Position numbers and translations under genes: made by a program
Notes under the pieces: generated by a model
What the model was told of the DNA's origin: nothing
Seen by the model: the letters and a program-made list of their open reading frames with translations, nothing else
Databases searched by the model: none
Part shown: positions 40,701 to 47,700 of the stretch, in pieces
How the letters are laid out: each line of letters starts with the position of its first letter
Numbering within the stretch: position 1 is the first letter of the stretch
From: Himantopus leucocephalus
Taxonomy: Eukaryota; Chordata; Aves; Charadriiformes; Recurvirostridae
Direction: 5' to 3'
DNA: 64,000 nucleotides
Assembly: GCA_003993805.1 (NCBI GenBank)
Contig: RSEF01000001.1
Span: 61,480,860-61,544,859 of the forward strand

Positions 40701-43700
40701 GAAGTTTTCAAAAATACTACAGCTCCTGTAATACCTTTGCCTGATGCAAAAATCCCTGGCAGAAACAGTAATTACTTCACTCATGATGATTTTTAGTATT
40801 CAATCCCCTCCTCATCCCAAACATGGGCTTCCAAAGCACAAGTAAAGACTACAGTTCTTTCAGATTTTGGAGGTGAAGCATTACAGTCAAAGTGCAACAA
40901 AAAACTTTCTTCTATGACAGTATCCTCACAGCAGACTGTTGGGGCTACCAACGGAATTCCCACAGGAGTAACCACAGGTGAGAGTAGCAGCTTGTCTCTC
41001 TGCCATCTTCCCATTTCACATTTCCATGAGATCTCTTCCAAGGAGAAGAAATCCTAAACCTTCCTGGATTCATTGCCACAATTACAAAAAGTACCAGAAG
41101 TACCTATAAAGCACCAGACTTCAAAATCTCTTGAACACAATAAGAAGTTGATTACTGAAGTGAGCCATCATGCTGGCCAATGTACTCAATATGTGGTTTT
41201 GCTGTACTTCTACATCCTTCCAGCATAGCAGATTTCAAGCTACAGTAGAGATAAACATACCACTAGTATAGTCTCTGGAATCCTGCGTATTGTAGCATGT
41301 TTTGAACCTGTCGATCATGAGTTCCACTACACAATAATGGAAAAATCCTAAAGATCATCATGTGTCAGGTTCTATGACATCTATTCTTAAAAGAAATTGC
41401 TGAACTAGTCCATAATTCTGGAAAGCACACAGTGACAGTATAGAATAATGAAAGCAAAAGTAAAAAGCAGTTTACTGTTTAAACCAACCAAACCAGAACT
41501 CCTTTGTATGGTAAAGAATAAAAAGACAAACTGCACTGAATTGCTATGACATTATTTACTTTGCAAAGATGAACACTGCAATATGGAAAGTGGAACACTC
41601 ACTGTAATAGAAAAGTCTTAAGCATCATAACTTCACAGAATTATGTAATCCAGAAGTCTCCAAGACACTAAAAATGTACCTGTACGAAAACTGTGTCTAT
41701 ACCAAGCCAGACATCAATTTTCACTTCATTTATAAAAAAACCCACCCGTATACGTCAAATTAAGTCACCTTCTATAACACAGTTAAAAATTCTGTTAAGC
41801 ACTTAAGTGACTCTGATGCTTCACTACTAAAGGAAAAGGAAGAAGGTAAAAAACCCTATTCATTAATCCAATCTGGTAATGCTGATAAGTTTACTATGGT
41901 CAACAGAAAACATGTTCAGCAAATGAGTAACTTGTCTACTTGGAAGAACCCCATTTTATCAAATCTTTAAAGAATTCTACATGATAACCAGTTTGCTTTA
42001 GGAAAAAAAAAATTACTTTGCCTATACTGCATGTCTCCTAGTCAAAATGACCAATTTTTTGTGATTTTTTTTTTTTTTTTCAGATCTAGAATACAAAAGC
42101 TGAGAAAACATGACAATCTCTGATTTATAACTGTCCTCTCTCTGTGGGTAGCCTATTAGCACCGGCAGGGCAGGAGCAGCTACAGTGAACGGGAAGGTGG
42201 AGTCAAACTCAACCTTCTGACAAGCAACCAAACAGCCCCTGGGACACCAACCACAGGAATTCGGTCTGTGAATTTGCTTGCATAACCTCAGTTGAAGTGA
42301 TTTTTTTATTTTTGAAGTTTCAGAAGATCCAGACAGAAACAATTGTTTCATGTTATAGAAGCACTGTCTGAAAAAAGGTACCACCAAATCATTACTGCTT
42401 TTTTGGTGAACACCACCACAGTCACTAAGAACGAACACATACATTTACGTTCTGTCCATTAGCTTGCCTCCTTTGCTATTCCTAGATATCTCCCAAGTAT
42501 TACTGTTAAGTTTGGTTTCCAGTAGATTTAACTTTAGTGTTTACCCTTCCCAAGATTTTGGCAAAATATCATAACATTCAATCATACTGAATAACTTAGT
42601 AGGTAAGGGACCACACAGGAAAGCTGGCAAATCTCCTTTGTATTCAAAGCACCGATTCCTCAGTAAACACTCACCACACTGTTATCAAGATGATCAGTAC
42701 AATCTTTTCAAGTTTCTCTCGTATCCTTGAATATCAGCATGTAATTCTCAAGTCACTAGTCTTTATTTACCAGGCTCTGCTCCTCCTGGTTCCTACATAC
42801 ACTTTTTGTACTTGAACACCAGCAACACTGAGGCAAAAAGACACTGAAGAAACCTTAATCTGTAGCTACTGATCTTTTGCAGTATTATTGGGGATGATCA
42901 ACACAATGAAAACAGAAATATGCTGGTTTATCCACACCTACTTTAAACTGGTAGACTCAAATTGGTGAAAAAGCCAAATTTAAAAAACAGATTTTTAGGA
43001 CAAGAGGAAATGGCCTCAAGTTGCACCAAGGGAGGTTTAGATTGGATATTGGGAAAAAAATTTTCACCAAAAGGGTTATCAAGCACTGGAAAAGGCTGCC
43101 CAGGGAAGTGGTAGAGTCACCATCCCTGGAGGTATTTAATTTAAAAGACATGTAGATGTGGTGGTCAGGGACATAGTTTAGTAGTGGTCTTGGCAGTGTG
43201 AGGTCTTTTCCAACCTAGATGATTCCATGATTCTAAAAAGACCCCAGATAAGCCGAAATTTAACTGAAATCAATGCTGGTTGTTCACAGCACAAACCTAC
43301 AGAATCTAATACAGAGTAACATCTGATCTTTCATAGGATCTGTTCTTACTGAACCAACTGAAAAACAGAGACTACTGAAAGTAAGTAAAGCCTTCTGCTC
43401 TCAATTTCACATAATCATTGAGGTTGGAAGGGACAGCCTCTGGAGATCTAGTTCACAGTTCCTACCTCTGTTTCCCACTTGCCCCTGGAGTCTTCCCAAC
43501 CCAAAGCAAAGTCATCAAAGCCAGACTGCACAGGCCTACATCCAACTTGTTTTTGAGCATCTCTGAAGATTGAGGCATCACATCCTCTCTGGGAAACCTG
43601 TTCCAGTGGTTGCCCAGTCAGACACATGCACAAAAAAAAGTCTTTTTATGATTAAGTGGAATTTCCTGTATTTCAACTCATACACAATGCCTTGTGCCTT

Positions 43701-44733
43701 TTAACTGGGCATCTCTGAGAAGAGCCTACCTCCATCTTCTTTACTCTCTCCCACAAGGTATTAATATACATTGATTGATAAGATCACCCTGAGCCTTCTC
43801 TTCTCCAGGCCAAACAGTCCTAGCTCTCTCAGCCTTTCCTCATTTGTCAGACACTCCAGTTCTTTCATCATCTTAGGGGCCTTTTGCTGGACCCGCTACA
43901 GGATGGTTACATCTGTCTTGTACTGGGAAGCCCAGAACTAGTCAGAAAGGATTTTACCAGTAAAAAGCATGGATAAAGCTGCAAGAGACTCAAGTTCATA
44001 TGTCAAGTTAACTCCTAGAACAATCTACTAGATTTTCAGCAAAATAGAGAGCTTCTAATCCACCAAGTGTTCAAAGCCATTTTCTGAGCAAAAAGAACTT
44101 TCAGTGACTTATCAATTCTCCATGGCTCAGACTCGAACTGATACACTTCAGCAAAAATGCTATTAGCTACAGAAAACGTAAAACCTAAGTAATACTTCAT
44201 AAAAAATAAAGGTAACCTTTGGTAGTAGTATTTCATATAAACTTCCTTTAGGACTTACAAAAAAAAGTTTTAAAAATACTATCATCTTGTTCTAGAAAAT
44301 ATTTAGTCAATTTTACTGCAAGAATTTGAAAAGCCCAGCAGCACTTCCATCCCCAAACACCTCAAAACAGCAGGAGCTGCATGGATCAAGACAGCCCATA
44401 CTCAATAACTTAAGTTTAATACTTTGTATCAAAAAACTCCTTTTACTTCACACGACACATTAAAGAGAAGAAATGTCTAAGTTAAACAATATGTTCCAGA
44501 AAAATGATGCAAAAAATAGTCTTTAATGAAGCATCACTCTAAACAATCAAATTTTTAAGCTCAAATACAAACAATTTAACATCTCACTACCCCCAATACT
44601 ATTTATGTTCCAGCTGGATAAAATAATTCAAATATCATAACCTACCTTCTGAGCAGATTCCTTCTTTTTCTTATCCTCTTTCTTCCTTTTCTTGTCTTCC
44701 ATTAACTGTTCTTCCCTTTCTTGCTCCTTCTCT
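1724..44733 (-). CDS. TNRC6B: TNRC6B gene, 20 coding exons (5' and 3' ends outside window)
   Basis: GW182-family scaffold of the miRNA-induced silencing complex. From family knowledge, its GW repeats bind Argonaute and its C-terminal silencing domain recruits PABPC, CCR4-NOT and PAN2-PAN3 to repress and deadenylate mRNA in the cytoplasm and P-bodies. Seen here: 20 exons that keep one frame over 4,942 nt (about 1,647 residues). They are lysine-rich at the N-terminus, then carry dense GW/WG repeats, glutamine runs, a PAM2 motif ([10 protein letters not shown]) and the first strand of the RRM. Motifs such as [23 protein letters not shown] and [14 protein letters not shown] fit TNRC6B better than TNRC6A. 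The start codon is not in the window: the first exon opens with one base of a split codon, consistent with an upstream exon ending in ATGAG. The remaining RRM and tail lie past position 1. No frameshift or premature stop was seen, so it looks functional. Confidence 0.97.
1795..2279 (-). other. TNRC6B intron, no other feature
   Basis: 485-bp intron with a C/T-rich stretch and a poly-T run near 2167. Nothing else recognised. Confidence 0.85.
2280..2504 (-). CDS. TNRC6B: TNRC6B coding exon before the RRM
   Basis: 225 nt, phase 1 at both ends. It encodes [56 protein letters not shown] and [34 protein letters not shown] is strongly conserved in TNRC6 proteins, and tryptophans here are among those proposed to contact CCR4-NOT (family knowledge). 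Acceptor CTTCTAG, donor TCTG/GTGAGA. Confidence 0.96.
2505..4982 (-). other. TNRC6B intron with a small tandem duplication
   Basis: Intronic, AT-rich. It holds a perfect 19-bp tandem duplication at 2633-2670 and a poly-T run near 4699. No gene or transposon recognised. Confidence 0.8.
2633..2670. repeat. Perfect 19-bp tandem duplication
   Basis: The unit acagttaatttaccatacc occurs twice head to tail (2633-2651 and 2652-2670) without mismatch, suggesting a recent slippage or insertion duplication in the intron. Confidence 0.9.
4983..5078 (-). CDS. TNRC6B: TNRC6B coding exon ([20 protein letters not shown])
   Basis: 96 nt, phase 1 at both ends. It encodes [20 protein letters not shown] then [11 protein letters not shown]. 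It lies in the linker between PAM2 and the RRM, where isolated tryptophans contribute to deadenylase recruitment in the family. Acceptor TTTGATAG, donor TCAG/GTATGC. Confidence 0.95.
5337..5483 (-). CDS. TNRC6B: TNRC6B coding exon: PAM2 (PABP-binding) motif
   Basis: 147 nt, phase 1 at both ends. It encodes (E)[37 protein letters not shown] and [19 protein letters not shown] is the PAM2 motif known in TNRC6 proteins to bind the MLLE domain of cytoplasmic poly(A)-binding protein. The Phe and the following Pro-Gly are intact. Acceptor GTCCCAG, donor ACAG/GTAAAA. Confidence 0.96.
5829..5859. repeat. Inverted repeat (11-bp arms, 9-nt loop)
   Basis: Arms ttctgcacaca (5829-5839) and tgtgtgcagaa (5849-5859) are perfect reverse complements around a 9-nt loop. 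Short, no known function. Confidence 0.8.
6541..7060 (-). mobile_element. Old CR1-type LINE 3' fragment
   Basis: The plus strand reads actgggtcagaac, gtggtccatctagccca and later catgattttgtaaacctcagt, with an intervening aagttcaccactcctgatgag block. This order is typical of ancient CR1-lineage LINE 3' regions shared by birds and turtles, here in antisense on the plus strand. It is heavily diverged, truncated and non-functional. Boundaries are approximate because both ends grade into unique sequence. Confidence 0.65.
10086..10262 (-). CDS. TNRC6B: TNRC6B coding exon upstream of and entering PAM2
   Basis: 177 nt, phase 1 at both ends. It encodes [36 protein letters not shown] and [20 protein letters not shown], ending WPP plus one base. 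The final codon is completed by the next exon to give Glu, so the PAM2 core (SNASWPPEFQPG) is split by the intron. Acceptor TGCTTCAG, donor CCAG/GTATTA. Confidence 0.95.
10458..10592 (-). CDS. TNRC6B: TNRC6B coding exon ([20 protein letters not shown])
   Basis: 135 nt, phase 1 at both ends. It encodes [36 protein letters not shown] and SQDANMHKN. It corresponds to the SRFKQWT segment conserved in vertebrate TNRC6B. Acceptor TTTCACAG, donor AATG/GTGAGA. Confidence 0.95.
10593..10975 (-). other. TNRC6B intron, no other feature
   Basis: 383-bp intron with no recognised repeat or gene. Confidence 0.85.
10976..11150 (-). CDS. TNRC6B: TNRC6B coding exon ([17 protein letters not shown])
   Basis: 175 nt. 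It encodes [39 protein letters not shown] and [19 protein letters not shown]. The second glutamine run (QQQQQ, CAG codons) is shorter than in human. Acceptor ATTTGCAG, donor CAG/GTAAGTGC. Enters phase 0, leaves phase 1. Confidence 0.95.
11380..11475 (-). CDS. TNRC6B: TNRC6B coding exon: glutamine-rich segment
   Basis: 96 nt, 32 codons, phase 0. It encodes ACQLLL followed by seven glutamines written as pure CAG, then [19 protein letters not shown]. This is the trinucleotide-repeat segment that gives the gene family its name; the uninterrupted (CAG)7 tract could vary in length. Acceptor CCTTTAG, donor CAG/GTGTGA (weak). Confidence 0.95.
11476..12007 (-). other. TNRC6B intron, no other feature
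   Basis: 532-bp intron, AT-rich, nothing recognised. Confidence 0.85.
12008..12139 (-). CDS. TNRC6B: TNRC6B coding exon: P-body/GL segment
   Basis: 132 nt, 44 codons, phase 0. It encodes [38 protein letters not shown] and IPQFQL. This Pro/Gln/Leu-rich block with PNSGLNPGL corresponds to a conserved motif of vertebrate TNRC6 proteins described as important for P-body localisation (my recollection of the family). Acceptor CATGCAG, donor TTA/GTAAGTAG. Confidence 0.95.
12140..13167 (-). other. TNRC6B intron, no other feature
   Basis: 1.0-kb intron with a short CA run near 12371. No gene or transposon recognised. Confidence 0.85.
13168..13293 (-). CDS. TNRC6B: TNRC6B coding exon ([16 protein letters not shown])
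   Basis: 126 nt, 42 codons, phase 0. It encodes [37 protein letters not shown] and FLSPQ, part of the mid region of the silencing domain. Acceptor TTTTATAG, donor CAG/GTAAGG. Human has SSPSLRAQ where this bird has PSPNIRAQ. Confidence 0.95.
13294..15540 (-). other. TNRC6B intron, no other feature
   Basis: 2.2-kb intron. A pyrimidine-rich stretch at about 14210-14600 contains open frames by chance. Nothing supported. Confidence 0.8.
15541..15711 (-). CDS. TNRC6B: TNRC6B coding exon ([20 protein letters not shown])
   Basis: 171 nt, 57 codons, phase 0 at both ends. It encodes [20 protein letters not shown], a Ser/Pro-rich [20 protein letters not shown] and the end NFAARQ. Such Ser-Pro-rich segments are likely disordered and phosphorylated in GW182 proteins (family knowledge). 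Acceptor CTGCTTCAG, donor CAA/GTAAGC. Confidence 0.96.
15712..16899 (-). other. TNRC6B intron, no other feature
   Basis: 1.2-kb intron with a poly-T run near 16525. Nothing else recognised. Confidence 0.85.
16900..17048 (-). CDS. TNRC6B: TNRC6B coding exon ([17 protein letters not shown])
   Basis: 149 nt encoding [36 protein letters not shown] and [14 protein letters not shown]. The segment is conserved in TNRC6B and lies between the GW region and the middle region. The acceptor is a long A/T tract ending TATACAG; the donor is AAG/GTGAGA. It enters in phase 1 and leaves in phase 0. Confidence 0.96.
17049..23904 (-). other. TNRC6B 6.9-kb intron
   Basis: Long intron with poly-T/A runs (17850, 19355, 19800) and an imperfect 21-bp duplication at 20313-20360. 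The part at 20750-23300 is less AT-biased than its surroundings but matches nothing I recognise. No exon supported. Confidence 0.75.
20313..20360. repeat. Imperfect tandem duplication
   Basis: Two 21-bp copies (20313-20333, ctgggagttatctagttagg plus a; and 20340-20360 with two substitutions), separated by 6 bp. Confidence 0.75.
23905..23950 (-). CDS. TNRC6B: TNRC6B 46-nt exon ([15 protein letters not shown])
   Basis: A 46-nt exon encoding [15 protein letters not shown] plus one base. Human has SQTEDNPSSKMDLSV at this place. It is preceded by a poly-T tract and TCTCCAG, and ends GTAG/GTGCGT. The frame (phase 0 in, phase 1 out) joins exactly to GLL before it and GGLPDKKF after it. It is too short to show up as a long open frame and was found by reading for the missing TNRC6B segment. 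Confidence 0.92.
23951..25250 (-). other. TNRC6B intron, no other feature
   Basis: 1.3-kb intron, begins with a polypyrimidine tract next to the 46-nt exon. Nothing else recognised. Confidence 0.85.
25251..25325 (-). CDS. TNRC6B: TNRC6B short exon ([18 protein letters not shown]...)
   Basis: 75 nt, 25 codons, phase 0 at both ends. It encodes [18 protein letters not shown] followed by FSNMGLL. Acceptor CTCTTCAG, donor CTA/GTAAGTAA. It matches the mammalian CSLKGG...[13 protein letters not shown] segment with a few substitutions. Being symmetric, it could be skipped in frame, but I see no weak splice site suggesting that it is. Confidence 0.94.
25326..26556 (-). other. TNRC6B intron, no other feature
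   Basis: 1.2-kb AT-rich intron, nothing recognised. Confidence 0.85.
26557..26735 (-). CDS. TNRC6B: TNRC6B coding exon: acidic GW segment
   Basis: 179 nt. It encodes [17 protein letters not shown], an acidic [14 protein letters not shown] segment, a Ser-rich [17 protein letters not shown] and the end GGKKSQMK. It contributes two further WG sites plus single tryptophans at the distal end of the Argonaute-binding region. Acceptor TTTCTAAAG (non-C at -3), donor AAG/GTAAAA. Relative to human, one extra serine appears to sit in GGKKSQMK. Confidence 0.95.
26736..30077 (-). other. TNRC6B intron downstream of the cassette exon
   Basis: 3.3-kb intron with A/T homopolymers (26836, 28375). No repeat family or gene recognised. 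Confidence 0.8.
30078..30236 (-). CDS. TNRC6B: TNRC6B cassette exon with extra GW repeats
   Basis: 159 nt, 53 codons, phase 1 at both ends, so it can be included or skipped without changing frame. It encodes [38 protein letters not shown] and ends NAMKP, adding three GW/WG sites. This segment is present in some human TNRC6B isoforms and absent from others, and both joins read correctly here: inclusion gives QTS-VWSKS and KPS-SKSMQ, skipping gives QTSG-SKSMQ. Acceptor TTTGTGCAG, donor CCTA/GTGAGTAT. The weak GTACTA donor upstream would be consistent with regulated inclusion. Whether it is actually alternative in this species is inference. Confidence 0.92.
30237..31592 (-). other. TNRC6B intron upstream of the cassette exon, with a CR1
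   Basis: 1.36-kb intron between the large GW exon and the cassette exon. About 390 bp of it is a CR1 3' end in the opposite orientation to the gene (30905-31298). Confidence 0.85.
30905..31298 (+). mobile_element. CR1 LINE, 5'-truncated 3' end
   Basis: Plus-strand sequence carries the CR1 3' signature: ggaaatggcctcaagttgca, ggtttagattggatattggg, gaacaggctttccaggga, the gagtcaccatccc block, ttggattcgatgatcttaaa, and the tail ttccaacctaaatgattcta followed by tggttctatc. Only the last ~390 bp remain, as is usual for 5'-truncated CR1 insertions, and no coding capacity survives. A 17-bp tandem duplication (31141-31174) interrupts the conserved caccatccc block. It lies antisense to TNRC6B. Confidence 0.93.
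31593..33920 (-). CDS. TNRC6B: TNRC6B large GW-repeat exon (Argonaute-binding)
   Basis: 2,328 nt, 776 codons, phase 1 at both ends: the hallmark giant exon of TNRC6 genes. It opens [18 protein letters not shown] and carries about twenty GW or WG dipeptides, concentrated in the second half (for example [38 protein letters not shown]). From family knowledge these tryptophans insert into pockets on the Argonaute PIWI domain. The invariant [14 protein letters not shown] lies in the middle. Near the end there is a Gln-rich run ([10 protein letters not shown]) where the human protein has mixed Q/P, then [20 protein letters not shown] and the conserved [11 protein letters not shown]. The acceptor has a long T-rich tract; the donor TCAG/GTACTA is weak and precedes the cassette exon. 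Confidence 0.97.
33921..39016 (-). other. TNRC6B 5.1-kb intron with a GC donor
   Basis: Intron between the conserved N-terminal block and the large GW exon. It begins GCAAGT followed by an AAT microsatellite-like run (38994-39010) and ends with a long poly-pyrimidine acceptor. A GC-richer block at about 36960-37330 is unlike the surroundings. A near-palindrome lies at 35129-35150 (atgtctgtatatatgcagac then at). No gene recognised. Confidence 0.8.
39017..39361 (-). CDS. TNRC6B: TNRC6B coding exon: conserved N-terminal block
   Basis: 345 nt, 115 codons, phase 1 at both ends. It encodes [29 protein letters not shown], the conserved [20 protein letters not shown] block, a proline run (PPPPSC) and a Gly/Ala/Pro-rich tail ending SGTAT. 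Acceptor TTTTCCAG. The donor is non-canonical: CAG/GCAAGT on the minus strand, with GC at 39015-39016. The only nearby GT (GGCAA/GTAATA) would shift the frame relative to the next exon, so the GC donor is the reading that preserves TNRC6B. Confidence 0.93.
39362..40504 (-). other. TNRC6B intron, no other feature
   Basis: 1.1-kb intron between the microexon and the conserved N-terminal exon. Nothing else recognised. Confidence 0.85.
40505..40526 (-). CDS. TNRC6B: TNRC6B 22-nt microexon
   Basis: A 22-nt exon encoding VTDQKTK plus the first base of the next codon, matching VTEQKTK of mammalian TNRC6B. It is flanked by a TTTGCAG acceptor and a GTAAG donor. It enters in phase 0 and leaves in phase 1, so skipping it would break the frame. 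The frame closes exactly with the exons on both sides (AQK before, VPEVTKP after), which is the main evidence for such a short exon. Confidence 0.92.
42993..43235 (+). mobile_element. CR1 LINE 3' end, plus strand
   Basis: Reads ggacaagaggaaatggcctc, gtttagattggatattggg, aaggctgcccagggaagtgg, agagtcaccatccctggagg and ends tccaacctagatgattccat followed by gattct. This is the same 3' end type as the copy at 30905-31298, but shorter. It is 5'-truncated and non-coding. Confidence 0.93.
43410..43945 (-). mobile_element. CR1 LINE 3' part, minus strand
   Basis: The plus strand begins ataatcattgaggttggaag ggacagcctc, then carries gggaaacctgttccagtggt, ccctgagccttctcttctcc aggccaaac, ctctcagcctttcctcattt and cttgtactgggaagcccaga. 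That is the reverse complement of a CR1 3' untranslated region, in an older, more diverged subfamily than its neighbour. It extends farther 5' than the adjacent plus-strand copy. Confidence 0.9.
44646..44733 (-). CDS. TNRC6B: TNRC6B coding exon: charged N-terminus
   Basis: This 88-nt exon gives 29 complete codons after one base that finishes a split codon. It encodes a highly charged segment ([18 protein letters not shown], then a K/D/E-rich stretch ending SAQK). It matches the start of the long TNRC6B isoform, where the preceding residues are Met-Arg. The acceptor is TTTGGCAG and the donor AAG/GTAGG. Because the first base only completes a codon, initiation must come from an exon upstream of this window. 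The Glu/Lys-rich composition suggests a short helix or basic patch; no domain is known here. Confidence 0.93.
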
Positions 44734-47700
44734 CTGCCAAAACATGAAGAACAACCGTATGAGCACAATCAAGTTGTATAAGAAGAACCACACATACTAT
44801 ATCCCTCTTCCCCCCCTCTTCTGACAAGAAAAGAAGTCAAGATACTAGATCCCTCTTATCATCATACTTCATTTGCATTTGAGGGTTTCAGTCTAATTGA
44901 TATGAGAAAAGCACCTTCTAGCTCAGTGTGGCCACAACCATGCCACTTGCTGTATAAAGGAAAATTCCTTTATTCAGATTAGGCCTCTTATGTAGAACCC
45001 TATATAAATTAACCACGGGTCTGATATTACAAAATATCTTCAAGACATTTTGGCCAAAGTACCCTTTTAATTGGATTGTGTTATTACTTAATGAACAGTC
45101 TCATGAATCTTTTCATATGGTAAAAAAAGAGAAGTTGTAATTTAATATAAGATGGTTTGGTCTGATACAACATTTATCTTCACAAGGGGAAGAGATTATT
45201 TTATTGCCTGTAGCTATGTCACTTGTAAGAGACTAGAAGTGTCACATCAAATCAAAACCATCATTTATTATACAAATCACTCATTTAATTTCTAGCCTAT
45301 TGTACCCACCCACAGAATTTTTGTGATGAAACTTGTAATATAAATTACTTTCCAGGGAATCTATTTTTTCCACAAGAACATTCTTTCAAAAAAGGGAGAA
45401 AAATATGTGCAGCTGCTATTGTTGTCAAGCTATCATCTTGTTGCTATGTTTCTTATCAAATACGAAAGTACCAGAAAATGGTTAATTTGCTGCACATATG
45501 CTATTGGCTGAGCTGTTTCTATGGTGAATCACATTTTCATTAACCAATTCTCTTCACCTCCTTAGAAGCAAATTTAAGACCAAGTTTTCAGCTTGCTTGG
45601 AGTAATTTCTTTTTGTAGGGAAAGATTAAGACAAAGACAATTAATGTAAAAAGATGATCTGAGCGATGACGGGTAGGATCAGAGACCAGAGATGTGTAGT
45701 TTACAAATGGGAAACAATTCATAAGTATAACCCATGATCTTTCAGGGCAAGATTTTATAAAAAACATAACAGCTTTATAAACAAAACTGGAGTTTATAAT
45801 AGTAATGAACTATTTCTTACATTTATGCACACATCAAAGCTCTTTTTTGACTACAGTTTAAAAAGCTTAGAGTTGAGTTGGCTTTGCTGTCACATCATTC
45901 AGACTTTTCCTTCTATTGCATTTATATGTTACAGGTAATATTTTTGTTCGCATTTTCACTAGATACTGCCAAGCCAGTGTACAAAGAGACATTTACATAA
46001 CTAATCAATTCCTACAAAAATATTTTGAGATGTTATGTGTTAACAGCTTCCTGATTGAGGACTTCAAAGAACTCTTAAAGAGAAAAGGTTCTATGGACAG
46101 TAATAAAATGTCTTTCTGGTTTTCTAAAGTTAGGCTCCCCTCCTTCACGGATGGAGAAAATGGATAAGGGCAAGATGAACCCTTAGTAATAACTTCCTGA
46201 GGTTATTACCAAATGCAATTCATACACAATGGCAAGTTCAGTCTGCATTTAACAAAGTTTGAGGCAAGCATTTCACATCATACAGAACAGCGTTTTATGC
46301 ACCCTGTCTAGTATTGCTTAAGCCAGGTCAGTTCTGCTCTTTTCTGTTCTCTATAAAATGTCGAAGCGCACTTCCCAGCCCTAAACTCTGGCAAGGTAAA
46401 GCCCCACAGGTTCTTCAGTTTTACAAACAGCACAATATGTGAAGCACTGGGGAGGTTAGTGTACTTCACATTGTCTGGCACGGCATTGAGACAAAATTTT
46501 CCATTTTCTCTGAGCCACACATTGTAAGCAATATGAAAGAGCTCTCCAGTGACACCCTCATCTTTCAAAGTTACTATAACCTCAAATTATGTTTACTACT
46601 TCCATACTGTCAAGCAACACGTGCCTTTCAGGCTGTAGTGACAGTTACAAGTACACTATTTCCAAAAGAACTTTCTTGCAGCAGGCAAAAGTTTAAGAGC
46701 TGTCTTAAAAGAGCTGCTGAAAAAGGGTAGGATCAAAACACAAAATGACTTCCAGTAACTGCCTGGCACACAGACAGCCTTCTACTTACAAGCACCTTCC
46801 TTAGTTTTGTGAGCAGAAGAGCAGGGAATGGAAAAAGAACGAGAAAAAGGCCACGTTCACAATCAAAGCTGAAGCTATAGCTTACAACGACATGTAGTGC
46901 TAATAATAAAAGGAGCCAAGGACAGAAGTTCCATAGCCTGAAAGTAGACACCTAGTTACGGTTATCTGTGTTTGTGGTAAGTTCAGGACGGGGAGATTGC
47001 TACTGCTGCTGCCTCGTTTGCAGACATAAACAGGCAAATATCTGTGGTACTAATGCTGCAGAGAAGCCCCGTTTTGCATGACGACCTCCCCTTCTTTTGC
47101 TCTTTTAGTAGAAATATGCATTTAGTATTCCATTAGGCACATCATCAGCAACTACAATATAGCAATAATCAATACTTAGTAGCTTAGGCTTCAATTCATG
47201 TAAGCACACACTTAAGTTCTACTGAGGTGGAAGGCATCTACCTGGACACTTGGGCTGCATCACATGTACAAGACCATAAAGCTCCTGACAAAGTGTAACT
47301 GAAACCTCACAGATATATAGAAAGTATGAAGTTATACTCTTCAAATGACAGAGCAACAATTGATGCTATAGACACTAACAATGTACCACTATGTTGAAAG
47401 TTCACTGAATTAGGACGGGAAATAGCTTATTGCCATTTTGGGTATCACACTTGCCATCTTTCCACTTTCACTCTTTGATCCATGTGGCTAATATTTGAAG
47501 TTTTATAATCAATGGTTTCCCCTTTAAGTTGTAAGCAAGAAGCTTGTTAACACAAACTTAACTTGCTTAACTTTCAGTGGTAAGTGTTCTGATAAAATTA
47601 ACATAGACAAAACCTTCAAGTACCTCATCAATTCATTCAGAAGACAACACTGCCTATTAACCTTCTCTCATTAGTACAAGATAACTCTTCCTGGCCTGGT

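Larger units (their letters stand above)
40527..44645 (-). other. TNRC6B 4.1-kb intron with two CR1 ends
   Basis: Intron between the first coding exon seen and the 22-nt microexon. It holds a tail-to-tail pair of CR1 fragments (42993-43235 and 43410-43945) and a poly-T run at 42065. Confidence 0.85.

Noticed and set aside
47615..47640. Minus-strand ATGAG followed by GT, the pattern expected for the exon carrying the TNRC6B start (Met-Arg)
   Set aside because: A 7-base pattern is expected about once in 19 kb by chance. There is no supporting upstream context, GC enrichment or conserved 5' UTR, so it cannot be called.
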